A DNA stretch of 64,000 nt from positions 3,224,001-3,288,000 of the forward strand of contig OZ242051.1 of the NCBI GenBank assembly GCA_965205255.1. The letters run 5' to 3'. This DNA is from G965205255 sp965205255. GTDB taxonomy: Bacteria > Pseudomonadota > Gammaproteobacteria > Pseudomonadales > Endozoicomonadaceae. Shown in pieces: positions 27,581 to 37,635 of the stretch. The notes below the pieces were generated by a model. That model had not been told where the DNA came from and made no database searches. It worked only from the letters and a program-made list of their open reading frames with translations. Numbering within the stretch: position 1 is the first letter of the stretch; each line of letters starts with the position of its first letter. The translations under genes and the position numbers were made by a program.

Positions 27581-27638
27581 TTTAACAGCAAGACATAAAA
27601 GCATGCTCGTAACAGTATGTAGAAACAGATTTTGGTAT
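27581..27638 (-). repeat. MITE-like element, one end only
   Basis: TTAACAGCAAGACATAAAAG to AGAAACAGATTTTGGTATA matches the left half of the MITE-like element in inverted orientation. The other half is missing. Confidence 0.5.
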
Positions 27639-27721
27639 AAATATAAAAGCATTTTTGTTGTTAGTTCATTGCTTTATACTGTATATTTTTGAGTCTTTTT
27701 ATCAGATTTACAGAGGTTGCA

Positions 27722-28345
27722 ATGTTTACGGGTATAGTGAAGGGAATAGGTAAAATAGAAGCCATTGAAAAGCGGGAGCAATTGCATACACTGGTCATCA
27801 GTTTTCCTCAGGATATGGCAGATGGTATTGAAACAGGTGCATCTGTTGCCATCAATGGCTGTTGCCTCACTGTAACTATGATCGAAGGGCATCAAGTCAG
27901 TTTTGATGTTATGCAGGAAACTTTAAAGGTGACAAACCTTGTCTTTTTAGATGAAGGCTATACCGTTAATCTTGAACGGGCAGCACGTTTTGGTGATGAA
28001 ATCGGTGGTCATCAGGTGTCTGGTCATATTTTCTGTGTGGCTGAAATTCTTGAAGTAATACAGACGGACACAAATTGCACTATGTGGTTTTCCTTGCCAC
28101 CCAAAGCTGCACCTTACATATTCCCTAAAGGCTATATTGCGATTGATGGCACAAGTCTTACCATAGGAGAGGTTCAAAGAGATAAATTTTGTGTTTACTT
28201 AATTCCAGAGACTTTGGAGAGAACCATTATAAACCAGTGTCTACCAGGTTATTTTGCCAATATTGAAATAGATACACAAACCCAGACTATTGTGGATACC
28301 GTTGAACGGATTATTAACAAAGAGAAAAGAGGTCAAGTGAGATAG
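27722..28345 (+). CDS. ribE: Riboflavin synthase alpha chain
   Basis: Dismutates two 6,7-dimethyl-8-ribityllumazine molecules to riboflavin plus a pyrimidine. The 207 residues start with the hallmark MFTGIVKGIGKI. Two lumazine-binding barrels are evident: the first with AINGCCLTV, the second (~98-190) with AIDGTSLTIGEV. I chose the ATG at 27722 because the family always begins MFTGI; an upstream TTG would add 11 residues. ribBA and ribH are not adjacent and no FMN riboswitch was seen. Confidence 0.95.
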   Translation: MFTGIVKGIGKIEAIEKREQLHTLVISFPQDMADGIETGASVAINGCCLTVTMIEGHQVSFDVMQETLKVTNLVFLDEGYTVNLERAARFGDEIGGHQVSGHIFCVAEILEVIQTDTNCTMWFSLPPKAAPYIFPKGYIAIDGTSLTIGEVQRDKFCVYLIPETLERTIINQCLPGYFANIEIDTQTQTIVDTVERIINKEKRGQVR

Positions 28346-28795
28346 TACTAAAACCTACTCATAATAGTATTTAGAAATAGCTTTTAGTCTAAATGGTAAC
28401 GTACCTCTGTTTTCAACTACTGTGGTAAATATACTTGCAAGGCTGATCTGACAGCCATGTACCTTTGAAAACAGGCTATCAGATGAGGTTTGGTTTGCTA
28501 CAAATAATCATGTTAAACCTGTATAAGTCCAGATAGATATTTAAATCAGATAAAAAGACCTCCAAACAAGTATTATCGTAGCATCATCAGGAGGTTGCCT
28601 GAGTCTAATATGGTATGAATTTATAGATTTCAAACGCAACAGAAAAGGCAGGATTGCTGTGGTTATTATGGAGCGAATTGACATATTGTTTTTGCATTGC
28701 CAAGCTTTGATAATCTGACGATGCTTTGAATGTGATGACGATATGGTTGATTAATATTCAACAGCATTGAATCAAAAGTGTAGAGTATTATTTTT
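28346..28795. other. Intergenic, no gene seen
   Basis: Convergent spacer between ribE and the 1400-residue gene. A loose hairpin ACCTCC/GGAGGT around 28560-28594 is present; nothing else is recognised. Confidence 0.4.
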
Positions 28796-28821
28796 GTTAA
28801 AAAGCCTCTACTAAAGAGGCT
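28796..28821 (-). terminator. Terminator of the 1400-residue gene
   Basis: Read on the minus strand, AGCCTCT and AGAGGCT form a 7-bp stem with a 5-base loop followed by TTTTT. It lies ~78 bases after the stop codon. Confidence 0.75.
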
Positions 28822-28898
28822 CGGTTGCTATACAGTGGTTTGAAAAAAGAATTGGTATAACCCCAAACGATTTTTTCGTACCTTAATGATTAATTAGA

Positions 28899-31800
28899 TC
28901 AGACTATTTGATCCTCTTTTTCTATCAGTGCTTTAAGGTGTTGATAAGGTTTGTTTTGGTCTGTATTACTTTCGGACATTTTCTGCATTTGTTCCATTTG
29001 TCTGAGAAACTCAAATATGTTTTCAAACGCTTCAGCTGTTGTTGGAACTCCAGTGTAATTTAAATATAAAGAGGCAACGTTAAGAAATGTTTTTTGTAAA
29101 GCTTCATCTTCACCATATATACGTTCTAGCTCTGAAATAATACCAGTAATAAATAACTCTTCATCCCAGTTTTCAGGGATTTTTTGATGAAATTTAATAG
29201 TATTGTAAGCTGTGCGTATATGTGATGCAGCAACGGGTACAGCTATTTCCTTCATATCGTTTTGTTCTGAAAAAAACACGTAATTTTTCGCCATGAGCTC
29301 GCTGATTGATACAAAGCCATTTGTATCAATCAGATCTGATTTACTCAATAGCTGTAACTGTTTATTTATAACGCTTGGGATTATTAGTCGTCCCATAGCA
29401 ACCAGAGGGGCAAATATCCATGAAAAATGACCTTTGAAACTGATTTTTATATCAGAATGCTCTATCAGTTTAAGTAAAGAGATAGTTCCTTTGGTAATAG
29501 GCGCTTTGTCTAAACTAATTTTAAAGTTAATTTTTGCACAGACGAACTTAAAGAAACTAAAAAACAGTTTTGTACGACGATTATCAGTTTTGGGTTGAAT
29601 GTAAGCACAAAGATCACCTATATTGCCGTCACAGCTTGCACTGACTGACCCAGAGAGCTCATCACCACGCTCAAAATCTGTCATAAGGCTTAGATTCACA
29701 GGTGGTTTGTCTTTACAAGTATCTGCCTTTTGCTTTTCAAGGAAGGTTATTAAAGGCGTGAAATTATCAAAATGAATATTAGACTGCTCCTTGTCGATAT
29801 GAGGACAAACTTTAACACCTTCAGGCGAACTTTCTACAGAAACGCCCATATTTTTGAGTTCTGCATCAGTACTTAGCAGTCCAGTGGTATGCAAATTTGT
29901 ATTATCGGCATAAATAGCAAACTTTTTTTCATCAGCCCGAAGGTTTAAAGCTATAGCAACTTGCTTTGTATTAGCCGTGGTATTTATTTTATCTTCTTCA
30001 GATTTATTACTGATTGTCACGCCAGCTTCAGATATATTAGCGTGAATATCGCTGCCTGTTTTGTAATCAACCTTAGTGATGTCGGCATTATGAATTGATA
30101 CTTCCATAGGGACTGTTGTATTGGTAGTCTTGTGTTCGATATCTGTTTTAGCAGCTGCAGATCCTATATGAACTTCAAGCACTTTGTCTTCGTCATTCTT
30201 TTTTTGTTGCCGAATTTTTATTTGATTAATACTACCAACAGAAGACTCACCCGGTACAGGAAGAATTTTTAATGAACCAGCCTTAGTCACTTCGTTTATG
30301 TCTACATGATCAATAACAAGTTTTGATGTGCCATCTCTACTGTTGTGCTGTGCTTTTACTTCATCCATTTTGGCAGATATTTGTAATGAATCTTCTTCTA
30401 TTGCAAGGTTTATTTTGGGTGCACCTACATCAGCATTAATTGTATTATCATGTTTAGAAAAAGAAGCCGAGGGTGATGTAGCGGTTAGCTGGGTTTTTAC
30501 AGTTTGGGTACTAGTATTATTCTCGAGTTGTAGATTATGCTTTTTTAGTTCATGATCCATTAACTCCTTGAAATCAGGTAATTTATTAGATATATTCTGG
30601 CAGACGGCCACAAGATGCTGGTCATTTTCAGATAATTGTTTCAGTCCGGGATGACCAGTAGCTTCAACTGTTGCAGCACTGGCTGTCCCTATTATGACAT
30701 GAGATAAATCAGTGCCAAGTTTATCTTTCTGCTCATGCGTGTTTATGTGAATGACCGGCTTATTAATATGACATGACTCAAAAACCGAATTTGGTTGAGC
30801 ACTACCATCAACAGATTTTTCTGCCAGTATATTTCCTCTTATTTGCTCTGCATTAATTTTTGTTTTGGTTTGTTTGATTTTTGTTTCAGGTGCCTGCTGC
30901 AACTGATCAGTAACGATTTTCTCGCTTTCAGTTAACTCACGTAGATATATGTCTGTATTGATGTGTAAATCATCGCCAGTGAATTCAACATTTCTCTCAA
31001 GAGCTTTTATTTTTGCTGAACCTGAATTTATGTTAGAGACTTGGGCATCCACTTTAAAATTCATGTTTTCAGGTGTACGAACAATTAGCCTCACTTTATC
31101 CATATGAGTGTCTTTTGCTTCAATTGGGCCGTTAAGATCAAGATGAGCTTCAGCTAACTCCAGTTCAAGCAATGCATCTTCTTTTTCAGAAGGTACTGTC
31201 AGGCCTATATCTTTTACTGTTCCTGTTATTTCCTGTGGCATTGTGATTGATTCTTCAGAGTCTGATGCACCTAATTTTGCTTTATTGCACGTTATTTCAG
31301 GAGCATGTAGCTGTAATTTATTTTTCTCTGCCTCCAGCATCAGACCAAACTGATTTATTGTTCCGTCAAAATTAACATCTCCTTTAAAATCTAGCTCTGC
31401 AGTAGTGGCACTTAAGGTAAAGAGTTTATGCCCCGGCACTGACGTTTCCGATGTCAGTGCCGTTGTTGGCGTGTCATTTGCTACATTGAACCTTACAGCT
31501 CCTCTTACACTATGTATCAGGTTTTGCCCTTCCTGTTTCGTTAGGTTTTCATCACTATTGCTGGAGGGTGAATGGATAAATGTGGCATTGACACCTTTTA
31601 AATGGGCTGAACCTGATTCATTCACGTTTATATTGAGTGAGCCGGCAGGTAGATTAAGCTGATCTATGCTAATGTCTTTAGCCCGAATGGCTGCAATCAT
31701 GCTTCCGGAAGACTGGTGTGCAAAACCGATACGCATATCTTCTACTTTTCCATTTTTGATACCTATATCGCCTTCTGTTTCAACACCTATTTGGGGGATA

Positions 31801-33101
31801 AGTATTCCTCCATTGTCGGTGGAGTTTTTAAAAGTGAGTTCTGGTGCTTTTATACTCACAGATGTATGGTCATGGTTAAAAAATGGAAAGGCTTCAGCCA
31901 GAGACTTTGTGAGATTAAATGGCATTAGTTTTGCACAATGTTCACCAGAGATGGATAACTGTGTCCCTTTGCAACAGCCATAAGTGGGTTTTCCGTCAAA
32001 GCTATAAGAAAGAGCGTCATTTTTTAAAGTGAAATTTGCATGAAGTTCCGGATGTTCTGTGCTCTGTAGGGTGGTCGCTACATCAATATGTCTGATCTCA
32101 ACAGCCGTGGGTTTCAGTAATGAACTAAGTGTTGCATCGTTGCTGGTATCTTCTTTTTTATAACTCCAAGTGAGCCAGTTCTGTGCGGTTTGCCAGCTAG
32201 GCATTTTTGCATATGCAATAGAACCCAGCAATTTACCTGCCGTTTTAACAATGTTTGCAGACTTAAGTAGTTGTTCAATTACCTGCCCGTGCTTAAAGTC
32301 AAGATCAAGTTGAATATTATCTAGTTCTATATGACCATTAATAACGTCTTTGCTATCTTGTGAGGGGTATTTAGCATCACCAGTAATGGAAAGCCGAATT
32401 CTTATTTTTCCATAGCCTTTTTCCGGATCAGGTGTGGAAATTTCTTTTAGTACCACTTTGGCATCAGAAATGTTATAGGTTTCACCCAGTTTAGCCAGTG
32501 TTAGTTTATTTAGCTTAACCAGTTGAGGAGTCCCAGAGGTATGCACTTTATTCATTGCAACCAATATCAGATTAAGGTCATCGCCTTTTAAACCGTGTAA
32601 ACCTTTCACTGTAATTTTTCCAGCAATATAATTCATTAGCTTTTGGTAGGGGTCGCCCATTAGCTTTGACAGTCGGCTCTTTTCTGGTAGTTTTGTCTCT
32701 TCTGGTTCAGGGTCCACATAAACTGACTTTTCTTCGATATACTCTTGTGCATCGAAAAACTCTTCATCTTCATCTTCATCTTGTACTTTTGATGAGCTGG
32801 TAGCTAATGGCTTTGTGTCAGGTAAAGTGGTGACTAAACGTTCATCATGGGTAATACCTTCGGTTAGTAGAACTGAGTTTAATTTTTTGCAATAATCTAC
32901 TGTTTCTTTAGGTGAATTTGTATGGCCGGATTGTATTTGATCAAGAAGTTGTTGAGGTTCTACATTTGGTTTGTCGGCTGGAGGTATATGTGAACTAACT
33001 TTTATGGTTTTTTTAACAGGTTTTTTCCGATCAATATCATCTGTCTGACTGGCCGTTATGTTCTGATTAGTTGAGCCAGGCTTTTGTGAAGTGGGCTTCA
33101 T
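28899..33101 (-). CDS. 1400-residue FFAT-motif protein, putative host-directed effector
   Basis: I do not recognise a full-length family. There is no signal peptide. The N-terminal ~145 residues are disordered, basic then acidic, and contain EFFDAQE at 114-120 preceded by DEDEDE. This is a perfect match to the FFAT motif by which eukaryotic lipid-transfer proteins, and some bacterial effectors such as Chlamydia IncV, bind the ER protein VAP. Residues ~150-1200 are a long run of amphipathic beta strands (HLKGVNATF, AELDFKGDVNFDGTINQFG), reminiscent of AsmA-like or bridge-type lipid-transfer proteins. The last ~200 residues are helical. Lipid transfer and host targeting are inference. Monocistronic with its own terminator. 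Confidence 0.75.
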   Translation of the reverse strand: MKPTSQKPGSTNQNITASQTDDIDRKKPVKKTIKVSSHIPPADKPNVEPQQLLDQIQSGHTNSPKETVDYCKKLNSVLLTEGITHDERLVTTLPDTKPLATSSSKVQDEDEDEEFFDAQEYIEEKSVYVDPEPEETKLPEKSRLSKLMGDPYQKLMNYIAGKITVKGLHGLKGDDLNLILVAMNKVHTSGTPQLVKLNKLTLAKLGETYNISDAKVVLKEISTPDPEKGYGKIRIRLSITGDAKYPSQDSKDVINGHIELDNIQLDLDFKHGQVIEQLLKSANIVKTAGKLLGSIAYAKMPSWQTAQNWLTWSYKKEDTSNDATLSSLLKPTAVEIRHIDVATTLQSTEHPELHANFTLKNDALSYSFDGKPTYGCCKGTQLSISGEHCAKLMPFNLTKSLAEAFPFFNHDHTSVSIKAPELTFKNSTDNGGILIPQIGVETEGDIGIKNGKVEDMRIGFAHQSSGSMIAAIRAKDISIDQLNLPAGSLNINVNESGSAHLKGVNATFIHSPSSNSDENLTKQEGQNLIHSVRGAVRFNVANDTPTTALTSETSVPGHKLFTLSATTAELDFKGDVNFDGTINQFGLMLEAEKNKLQLHAPEITCNKAKLGASDSEESITMPQEITGTVKDIGLTVPSEKEDALLELELAEAHLDLNGPIEAKDTHMDKVRLIVRTPENMNFKVDAQVSNINSGSAKIKALERNVEFTGDDLHINTDIYLRELTESEKIVTDQLQQAPETKIKQTKTKINAEQIRGNILAEKSVDGSAQPNSVFESCHINKPVIHINTHEQKDKLGTDLSHVIIGTASAATVEATGHPGLKQLSENDQHLVAVCQNISNKLPDFKELMDHELKKHNLQLENNTSTQTVKTQLTATSPSASFSKHDNTINADVGAPKINLAIEEDSLQISAKMDEVKAQHNSRDGTSKLVIDHVDINEVTKAGSLKILPVPGESSVGSINQIKIRQQKKNDEDKVLEVHIGSAAAKTDIEHKTTNTTVPMEVSIHNADITKVDYKTGSDIHANISEAGVTISNKSEEDKINTTANTKQVAIALNLRADEKKFAIYADNTNLHTTGLLSTDAELKNMGVSVESSPEGVKVCPHIDKEQSNIHFDNFTPLITFLEKQKADTCKDKPPVNLSLMTDFERGDELSGSVSASCDGNIGDLCAYIQPKTDNRRTKLFFSFFKFVCAKINFKISLDKAPITKGTISLLKLIEHSDIKISFKGHFSWIFAPLVAMGRLIIPSVINKQLQLLSKSDLIDTNGFVSISELMAKNYVFFSEQNDMKEIAVPVAASHIRTAYNTIKFHQKIPENWDEELFITGIISELERIYGEDEALQKTFLNVASLYLNYTGVPTTAEAFENIFEFLRQMEQMQKMSESNTDQNKPYQHLKALIEKEDQIV
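32742..32762 (-). other. FFAT-like motif codons
   Basis: Encodes EFFDAQE, matching the consensus E-F/Y-F-D-A-x-E at every fixed position, with seven acidic residues in the flank. Direct sequence observation; binding to host VAP is inferred. Confidence 0.7.
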
Positions 33102-33316
33102 GGGTATAAATTCCTTATCACAGTGTTATTTGTTATTATTTTGTTTTTTTTAAGTTTAGCTACAAAGAAGGTACTATTATATAAAGTTTCCCTTTTTTAA
33201 TTACTTTTATCCATTACTATTGGTGGGTATCTTTATAGATTTTAATCTGTAATATTGTTTATAATCTGTGATCCGAAAACAAGTAAAGAAAACAACAGTC
33301 AGGAATATTGTACTTA

Positions 33317-34546
33317 ATGGATATTAGTGCCACACAAAGTCTTTTTGGTATAGTCGTTATCTTTTTCATTGGATGGCTATGTTCTTCAAACCGAGGTGCA
33401 ATTAACTGGCGAATAGTTTTGCTTGCATTAGCTTTACAGGTAATGTTTGGTGCTATAGCTTTGTATATTCCGGCAGGTCGAGTCGTCTTTTCCTGGATGG
33501 CAGATGTTTTTAATCATGTTTTAAGTTATGCCAATGCCGGTATAAGTTTTTTGTTTGGTTCACTGGCAGATACAAAAAAAACAGGTTTTGTGTTTGCCAT
33601 TAACGTGCTTGGTGTTCTTGTATTTTTTGCAGCATTGCTTTCCGTGCTTTATTACTTAGGAGTGATGCAAGTTGTTATCAAGGTCTTTGGTAGTTTGCTT
33701 GAAAAAATATTGGGGACTAGCAAGGTTGAGTCATTTTATGCAGTTGCCAATATATTTTTGGGACAAAGTGAGTCACCTTTAGTCATTAAACCCTATATAG
33801 CTGGTCTGACAAGATCAGAAATGTTCACGGCTATGACTTGTGGTATGGCTGCTGTAGCAGGTTCTATTTTGGCAGGTTATGCTGAAATGGGTGTTCAAAT
33901 GAAGTATTTGATTGCAGCCAGTTTTATGTCTGCGCCCGGCGCTATACTCATGTCTAAAATGATGATTCCGGAAACTGTAAAAAAAAGCAATGCGCCACTT
34001 GAAACTGAATACGAAAAGAGCGCCAATATTTTTGATGCCATAGCATCAGGAGCTTCTTCCGGTGTTCAGCTTGCTATGGGTGTTGGAGGAATGTTGTTGG
34101 CCTTCACGGCATTAATTGCTTTATTAAATGGTATTCTTGGCTGGGTTGGGAGCAATTTTGGAGACAGTGCTCTTAGTCTACAGCAGGTGTTGGGGTATGT
34201 TTTTTCGCCCATTGCGTGGTTGACTGGTATTCCTTGGCACGAAGCCATGAGTGCTGGAAGTCTTATGGGGGAAAAAGTAATCATTAATGAATTTATTGCT
34301 TATGTAGATATGGCAAAACTGGGCGATAAGTTGTCAGCTCACTCTACTGCGATTGTTACCTTTGCTTTATGCGGGTTTGCAAACCTAACTTCTATTGCAA
34401 TACAGTTAGGGTTACTAGGAAGTATTGCACCTGCAAGAATGAGTGAGGTTGCAAAGCTGGGTTTACGTGCTGTTCTAGCAGGAACTTTATCAAATTTAAT
34501 GAGTGCTTCTATCGCAGGGTTTTTTCTTGCGTTACATGTGTCATAA
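33317..34546 (+). CDS. nupC: NupC-type concentrative nucleoside transporter
   Basis: A ~409-residue inner-membrane symporter of the CNT family importing nucleosides with protons or sodium. Multiple hydrophobic segments, the family signature FLGQSESPLVIKPYI (~150-165) and the conserved C-terminal FALCGFANLTSIAIQLG are seen. I chose the ATG at 33317 (MDISATQSL); a TTG at 33308 would leave too little room after the AGGA at 33301. It heads a tight run with deoC, deoB and deoD, so it feeds that pathway. Confidence 0.93.
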   Translation: MDISATQSLFGIVVIFFIGWLCSSNRGAINWRIVLLALALQVMFGAIALYIPAGRVVFSWMADVFNHVLSYANAGISFLFGSLADTKKTGFVFAINVLGVLVFFAALLSVLYYLGVMQVVIKVFGSLLEKILGTSKVESFYAVANIFLGQSESPLVIKPYIAGLTRSEMFTAMTCGMAAVAGSILAGYAEMGVQMKYLIAASFMSAPGAILMSKMMIPETVKKSNAPLETEYEKSANIFDAIASGASSGVQLAMGVGGMLLAFTALIALLNGILGWVGSNFGDSALSLQQVLGYVFSPIAWLTGIPWHEAMSAGSLMGEKVIINEFIAYVDMAKLGDKLSAHSTAIVTFALCGFANLTSIAIQLGLLGSIAPARMSEVAKLGLRAVLAGTLSNLMSASIAGFFLALHVS

Positions 34547-34566
34547 TCAGTTAAGAAGGTGGCTTT

Positions 34567-35358
34567 ATGGCTGAAATGAAAACTATTGCAGAGAAAGTAT
34601 TATCTTTAATTGACCTCACGCGTCTGCATGAAAATGACAGTATCGAAAATATACAAAGATTTTGCCATACTCTTGATCAGCTAAATACTATTCAACCAGC
34701 TGTTCAGCCAGCTGCAATTTGCGTTTATCCTCAGTATGTCGCGAGTGTTATTGAAGCTTTGATTCAACTGAATTTTTCAGGTATTAACATTGCCGCTGTT
34801 GCTAATTTCCCCTCAGGCAGGTTGTCCTGTGAGCAAGTGGTTGATGAAATTGAGTACGCTATTGATCAGGGTGCCGGTGAAATTGATGTTGTATTGCCAT
34901 GGCAGGCTTATCTTGAAGGTAACTATTCTCAGGTTGAACGATTGCTCAGCAAGAGCAGACAAGCCTGCACAGATAATACCTTATTGAAAGTTATCCTCGA
35001 AACTGGCATGCTTGGAAGTTCGAAGCTCATTTATGATGCAAGTCGCTTAAGCATTGATAGTGGTGCTGACTTTATTAAGACATCAACAGGAAAAGTTTCA
35101 GTGAATGCAACACTGGAGGCTGTTGAACAGATGCTCCGTGCGATTACAGACTCAGGCAGTCATACTTGTGGTTTAAAAGCATCTGGAGGTATTAGAACCC
35201 TGAAAGAAGCGGAAAAGTATATTTCTTTAGCAGATAAGCACATGGGAGATAATTGGGTTAACAAAGATCATTTTCGCTTTGGTGCAAGTTCTTTGCTAGA
35301 TGATGTCATTTCTGCAATGACAAACAGACAAGTCGATTCATTTTCTTCAGACTATTAA
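34567..35358 (+). CDS. deoC: Deoxyribose-phosphate aldolase
   Basis: Cleaves 2-deoxyribose 5-phosphate to glyceraldehyde 3-phosphate and acetaldehyde. The 263-residue TIM barrel contains ICVYPQYV, NFPSG, EIDVVLPW, and the Schiff-base lysine in DFIKTSTGKV; KASGGIRT lies near the end. Length fits the E. coli-type enzyme. An AAGGTGG site precedes the start, 20 bases after the transporter stop, supporting an operon. Confidence 0.96.
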   Translation: MAEMKTIAEKVLSLIDLTRLHENDSIENIQRFCHTLDQLNTIQPAVQPAAICVYPQYVASVIEALIQLNFSGINIAAVANFPSGRLSCEQVVDEIEYAIDQGAGEIDVVLPWQAYLEGNYSQVERLLSKSRQACTDNTLLKVILETGMLGSSKLIYDASRLSIDSGADFIKTSTGKVSVNATLEAVEQMLRAITDSGSHTCGLKASGGIRTLKEAEKYISLADKHMGDNWVNKDHFRFGASSLLDDVISAMTNRQVDSFSSDY

Positions 35359-35373
35359 ACAAAGGAAAATATA

Positions 35374-36597
35374 ATGCGTGCCATTATATTAGTGCTTGAC
35401 TCTTTAGGGGTTGGAGCTTCTGCGGATGCTAAATCTTTTGGTGATGAAGGTGCTGATACCTTTGGCCATATTGCACAGGCCTGTGCTGCTGGTGTGGCAA
35501 ATGTTAACCGTAGAGGTGCTTTGTCTTTACCAAACCTTCAGTCCTTGGGGTTGTTTCATGCTGCAAAAGAGAGCAGAGGGCTTTTTCCCGATGGATTTGT
35601 TGATGATGTAACAGTCAAAGGTGCTTACGGTTATGCCTCTGAAATTTCCAGTGGTAAAGATACGCCTAGTGGTCATTGGGAGATTGCTGGTGTACCTGTA
35701 TTGTTTGACTGGGGATACTTTAAGAAAGAAAGCGATACGTTTCCTAGCTCGTTATTAGAACAATTTATTACAGAAGGATTATTACCTGGCGTGCTTGGTA
35801 ATTGTCACGCATCGGGTATAACTGTCATTGAGAATTTTGGTGAAGAACATATTCGTTCCGGGAAACCAATTGTGTACACATCAGCTGATAGTGTTTTTCA
35901 AATTGCCTGCCACGAAAAATACTTCGGACTTGAAAGATTATACAATATTTGTGAACTCGCCCGTAAACTTTTAGAACCCTATAATATCGGTAGGGTCATT
36001 GCAAGACCTTTCACCGGTGAATGTATGGCAACATTTATTCGTACAGGCAATCGCAGAGATTATGCTTTAAAGCCTCCCGCTGATACTGTATTAGATAAGT
36101 TAGTGAAAGCTGGTGGAAATGTAGTTAGTATTGGAAAAATTGCAGATATTTTTGCCCATCAAGGTATTACGGAAAAACATAAAGCAACAGGTTTGAGTGA
36201 ACTGTTTGATAAAACCATTGAAGTGATGAACTCTACGCCAGAAAAAAGTATTATTTTTACTAACTTTGTTAATTTTGACTCAGATTATGGGCATCGCAGG
36301 GATATTAATGGTTATGCAAATGCATTAGAGTATTTTGATTCCCGACTCCCAGCTATTCAAAATTGTCTTAAAAAAGATGATTTATTGATTTTGACAGCAG
36401 ATCATGGTTGTGACCCCAGTTTTCCGGGAAGTGATCACACACGCGAGCATATTCCTTTGTTAGTGAGTGGTAATTCTGTGAAAGCCGGCTTTCTTGGGGG
36501 AAGGGATACATTTTCAGACATAGGACAAACACTGGCAGATTATTTTTGTTTGTCGCCAATGAGTTATGGTAAATCCTTTATGCAGTTTTTAACATAA
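35374..36597 (+). CDS. deoB: Phosphopentomutase
   Basis: Interconverts (deoxy)ribose 1- and 5-phosphates, linking nucleoside phosphorolysis to DeoC. 407 residues of the alkaline-phosphatase superfamily. Metal ligands are expected in VLDSLGVGASAD at the N-terminus, in NFDSDYGHRRD, and in TADHGCDPSFPGSDHTRE near the C-terminus, all intact. It begins 15 bases after deoC with an AAGGAAA site. Confidence 0.97.
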   Translation: MRAIILVLDSLGVGASADAKSFGDEGADTFGHIAQACAAGVANVNRRGALSLPNLQSLGLFHAAKESRGLFPDGFVDDVTVKGAYGYASEISSGKDTPSGHWEIAGVPVLFDWGYFKKESDTFPSSLLEQFITEGLLPGVLGNCHASGITVIENFGEEHIRSGKPIVYTSADSVFQIACHEKYFGLERLYNICELARKLLEPYNIGRVIARPFTGECMATFIRTGNRRDYALKPPADTVLDKLVKAGGNVVSIGKIADIFAHQGITEKHKATGLSELFDKTIEVMNSTPEKSIIFTNFVNFDSDYGHRRDINGYANALEYFDSRLPAIQNCLKKDDLLILTADHGCDPSFPGSDHTREHIPLLVSGNSVKAGFLGGRDTFSDIGQTLADYFCLSPMSYGKSFMQFLT

Positions 36598-36638
36598 AAC
36601 TATATCGCTGTTTACCCATCATGAAAAAAGGTAACATT

Positions 36639-37352
36639 ATGACACCTCACATTAATGCCAAAAATGGGGACTTTGCATCAGTGGCTATTATGCCGGGTGA
36701 CCCTCTTAGAGCCAAGATGATTGCTGAAAACTATTTAAACGATGTGAAACTTGTCACAGATGTTCGTAATATGTTTGGATTTACGGGGTACTATCAGAAT
36801 AAACGTATCTCTGTTATGGGCTCTGGTATGGGAATTCCTTCCGTATCTATTTATGCTCATGAATTGTTTAACGAATATGATGTGGATTATATCATTCGGG
36901 CAGGTAGCTGTGGTGCAATTAGTGCTTCTGTCCATGTAGGTGATGTTATTATCGGTATGGGGGCGTGCACAGATTCTAAAGTCAACCGCCAGCGTTTCGC
37001 TGATCACGACTTTGCTGCAATTGCTGATTATTCGTTGTTAAGTTGTGCGACTGATTGTGCGCATAAATTGAATATTGATGCAAAAGTTGGCAATGTGATG
37101 ACATCAGATTCATTCTATAATCCCAGACCTTCTGACTTTGATATTATTGAAGATATGGGAGTGTTAGGAGTCGAAATGGAAGCTGCCGGTTTATATGGTT
37201 TGGCTGCACAGTTTAAGAAAAAAGCACTAACTGTGCTTACAGTGAGCGATCATATTCGTACTGGTGAATCACTTAATGCTCACGAGCGCCAAACTACTTT
37301 TATTTCCATGATCAAGCTGGTGTTAGAAACCGCTGCAGCTTCCCAACAATAA
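36639..37352 (+). CDS. deoD: Purine-nucleoside phosphorylase
   Basis: Splits purine (deoxy)nucleosides with phosphate into base and pentose 1-phosphate. The 237-residue hexameric type is recognised from MTPHINAKNGDFA, MPGDPLRAKMIAE, GSGMGIPSVSIYAHEL, GVEMEAAGLYGLA and SDHIRTGE. I chose the ATG at 36639, since AAAGG lies eight bases upstream and the family begins MTPHI; an ATG at 36621 would add six residues. Last gene of the nupC-deoCBD set. deoA for pyrimidines is absent. Confidence 0.96.
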   Translation: MTPHINAKNGDFASVAIMPGDPLRAKMIAENYLNDVKLVTDVRNMFGFTGYYQNKRISVMGSGMGIPSVSIYAHELFNEYDVDYIIRAGSCGAISASVHVGDVIIGMGACTDSKVNRQRFADHDFAAIADYSLLSCATDCAHKLNIDAKVGNVMTSDSFYNPRPSDFDIIEDMGVLGVEMEAAGLYGLAAQFKKKALTVLTVSDHIRTGESLNAHERQTTFISMIKLVLETAAASQQ

Positions 37353-37391
37353 ATAACCAGCTGCCAGATTATGGTGGTGGTAGATTAAGCT

Positions 37392-37635
37392 AACAAGTTG
37401 CTGAAAAAATTGAAAGATTTTCGCTTTAACACTGGTTTACCGACAACTGGGGCAGCTATGAACGTTGCTTGCCAGTTGAAAATATCGCGGTTAGTAAACG
37501 ATATACCCAAGTCATAAAATGCCACAATCTGAAAATCAGGATCAAACGCCTGATAAGGAAAACAACTTGTTTTTAAAACGTCTAAAGTCGTATGACGAAG
37601 TGATTTTGGCGCACATTGAACAATATGAACTTTAG
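37392..37635 (+). pseudogene. IS1-family InsB remnant
   Basis: Frames read KLLKKLKDF, then WFTDNWGSYERCLPVENIAV and KRYTQVIKCHNLKIRIKRLI, then a stop, then YDEVILAHIEQYEL in another frame before the final stop. These are the C-terminal half of an IS1 InsB transposase with at least two frame breaks. Confidence 0.75.

Noticed and set aside
27640..27721. FMN riboswitch upstream of ribE
   Set aside because: The gap is filled by a MITE end and IS fragment; none of the conserved RFN-element sequences were seen.
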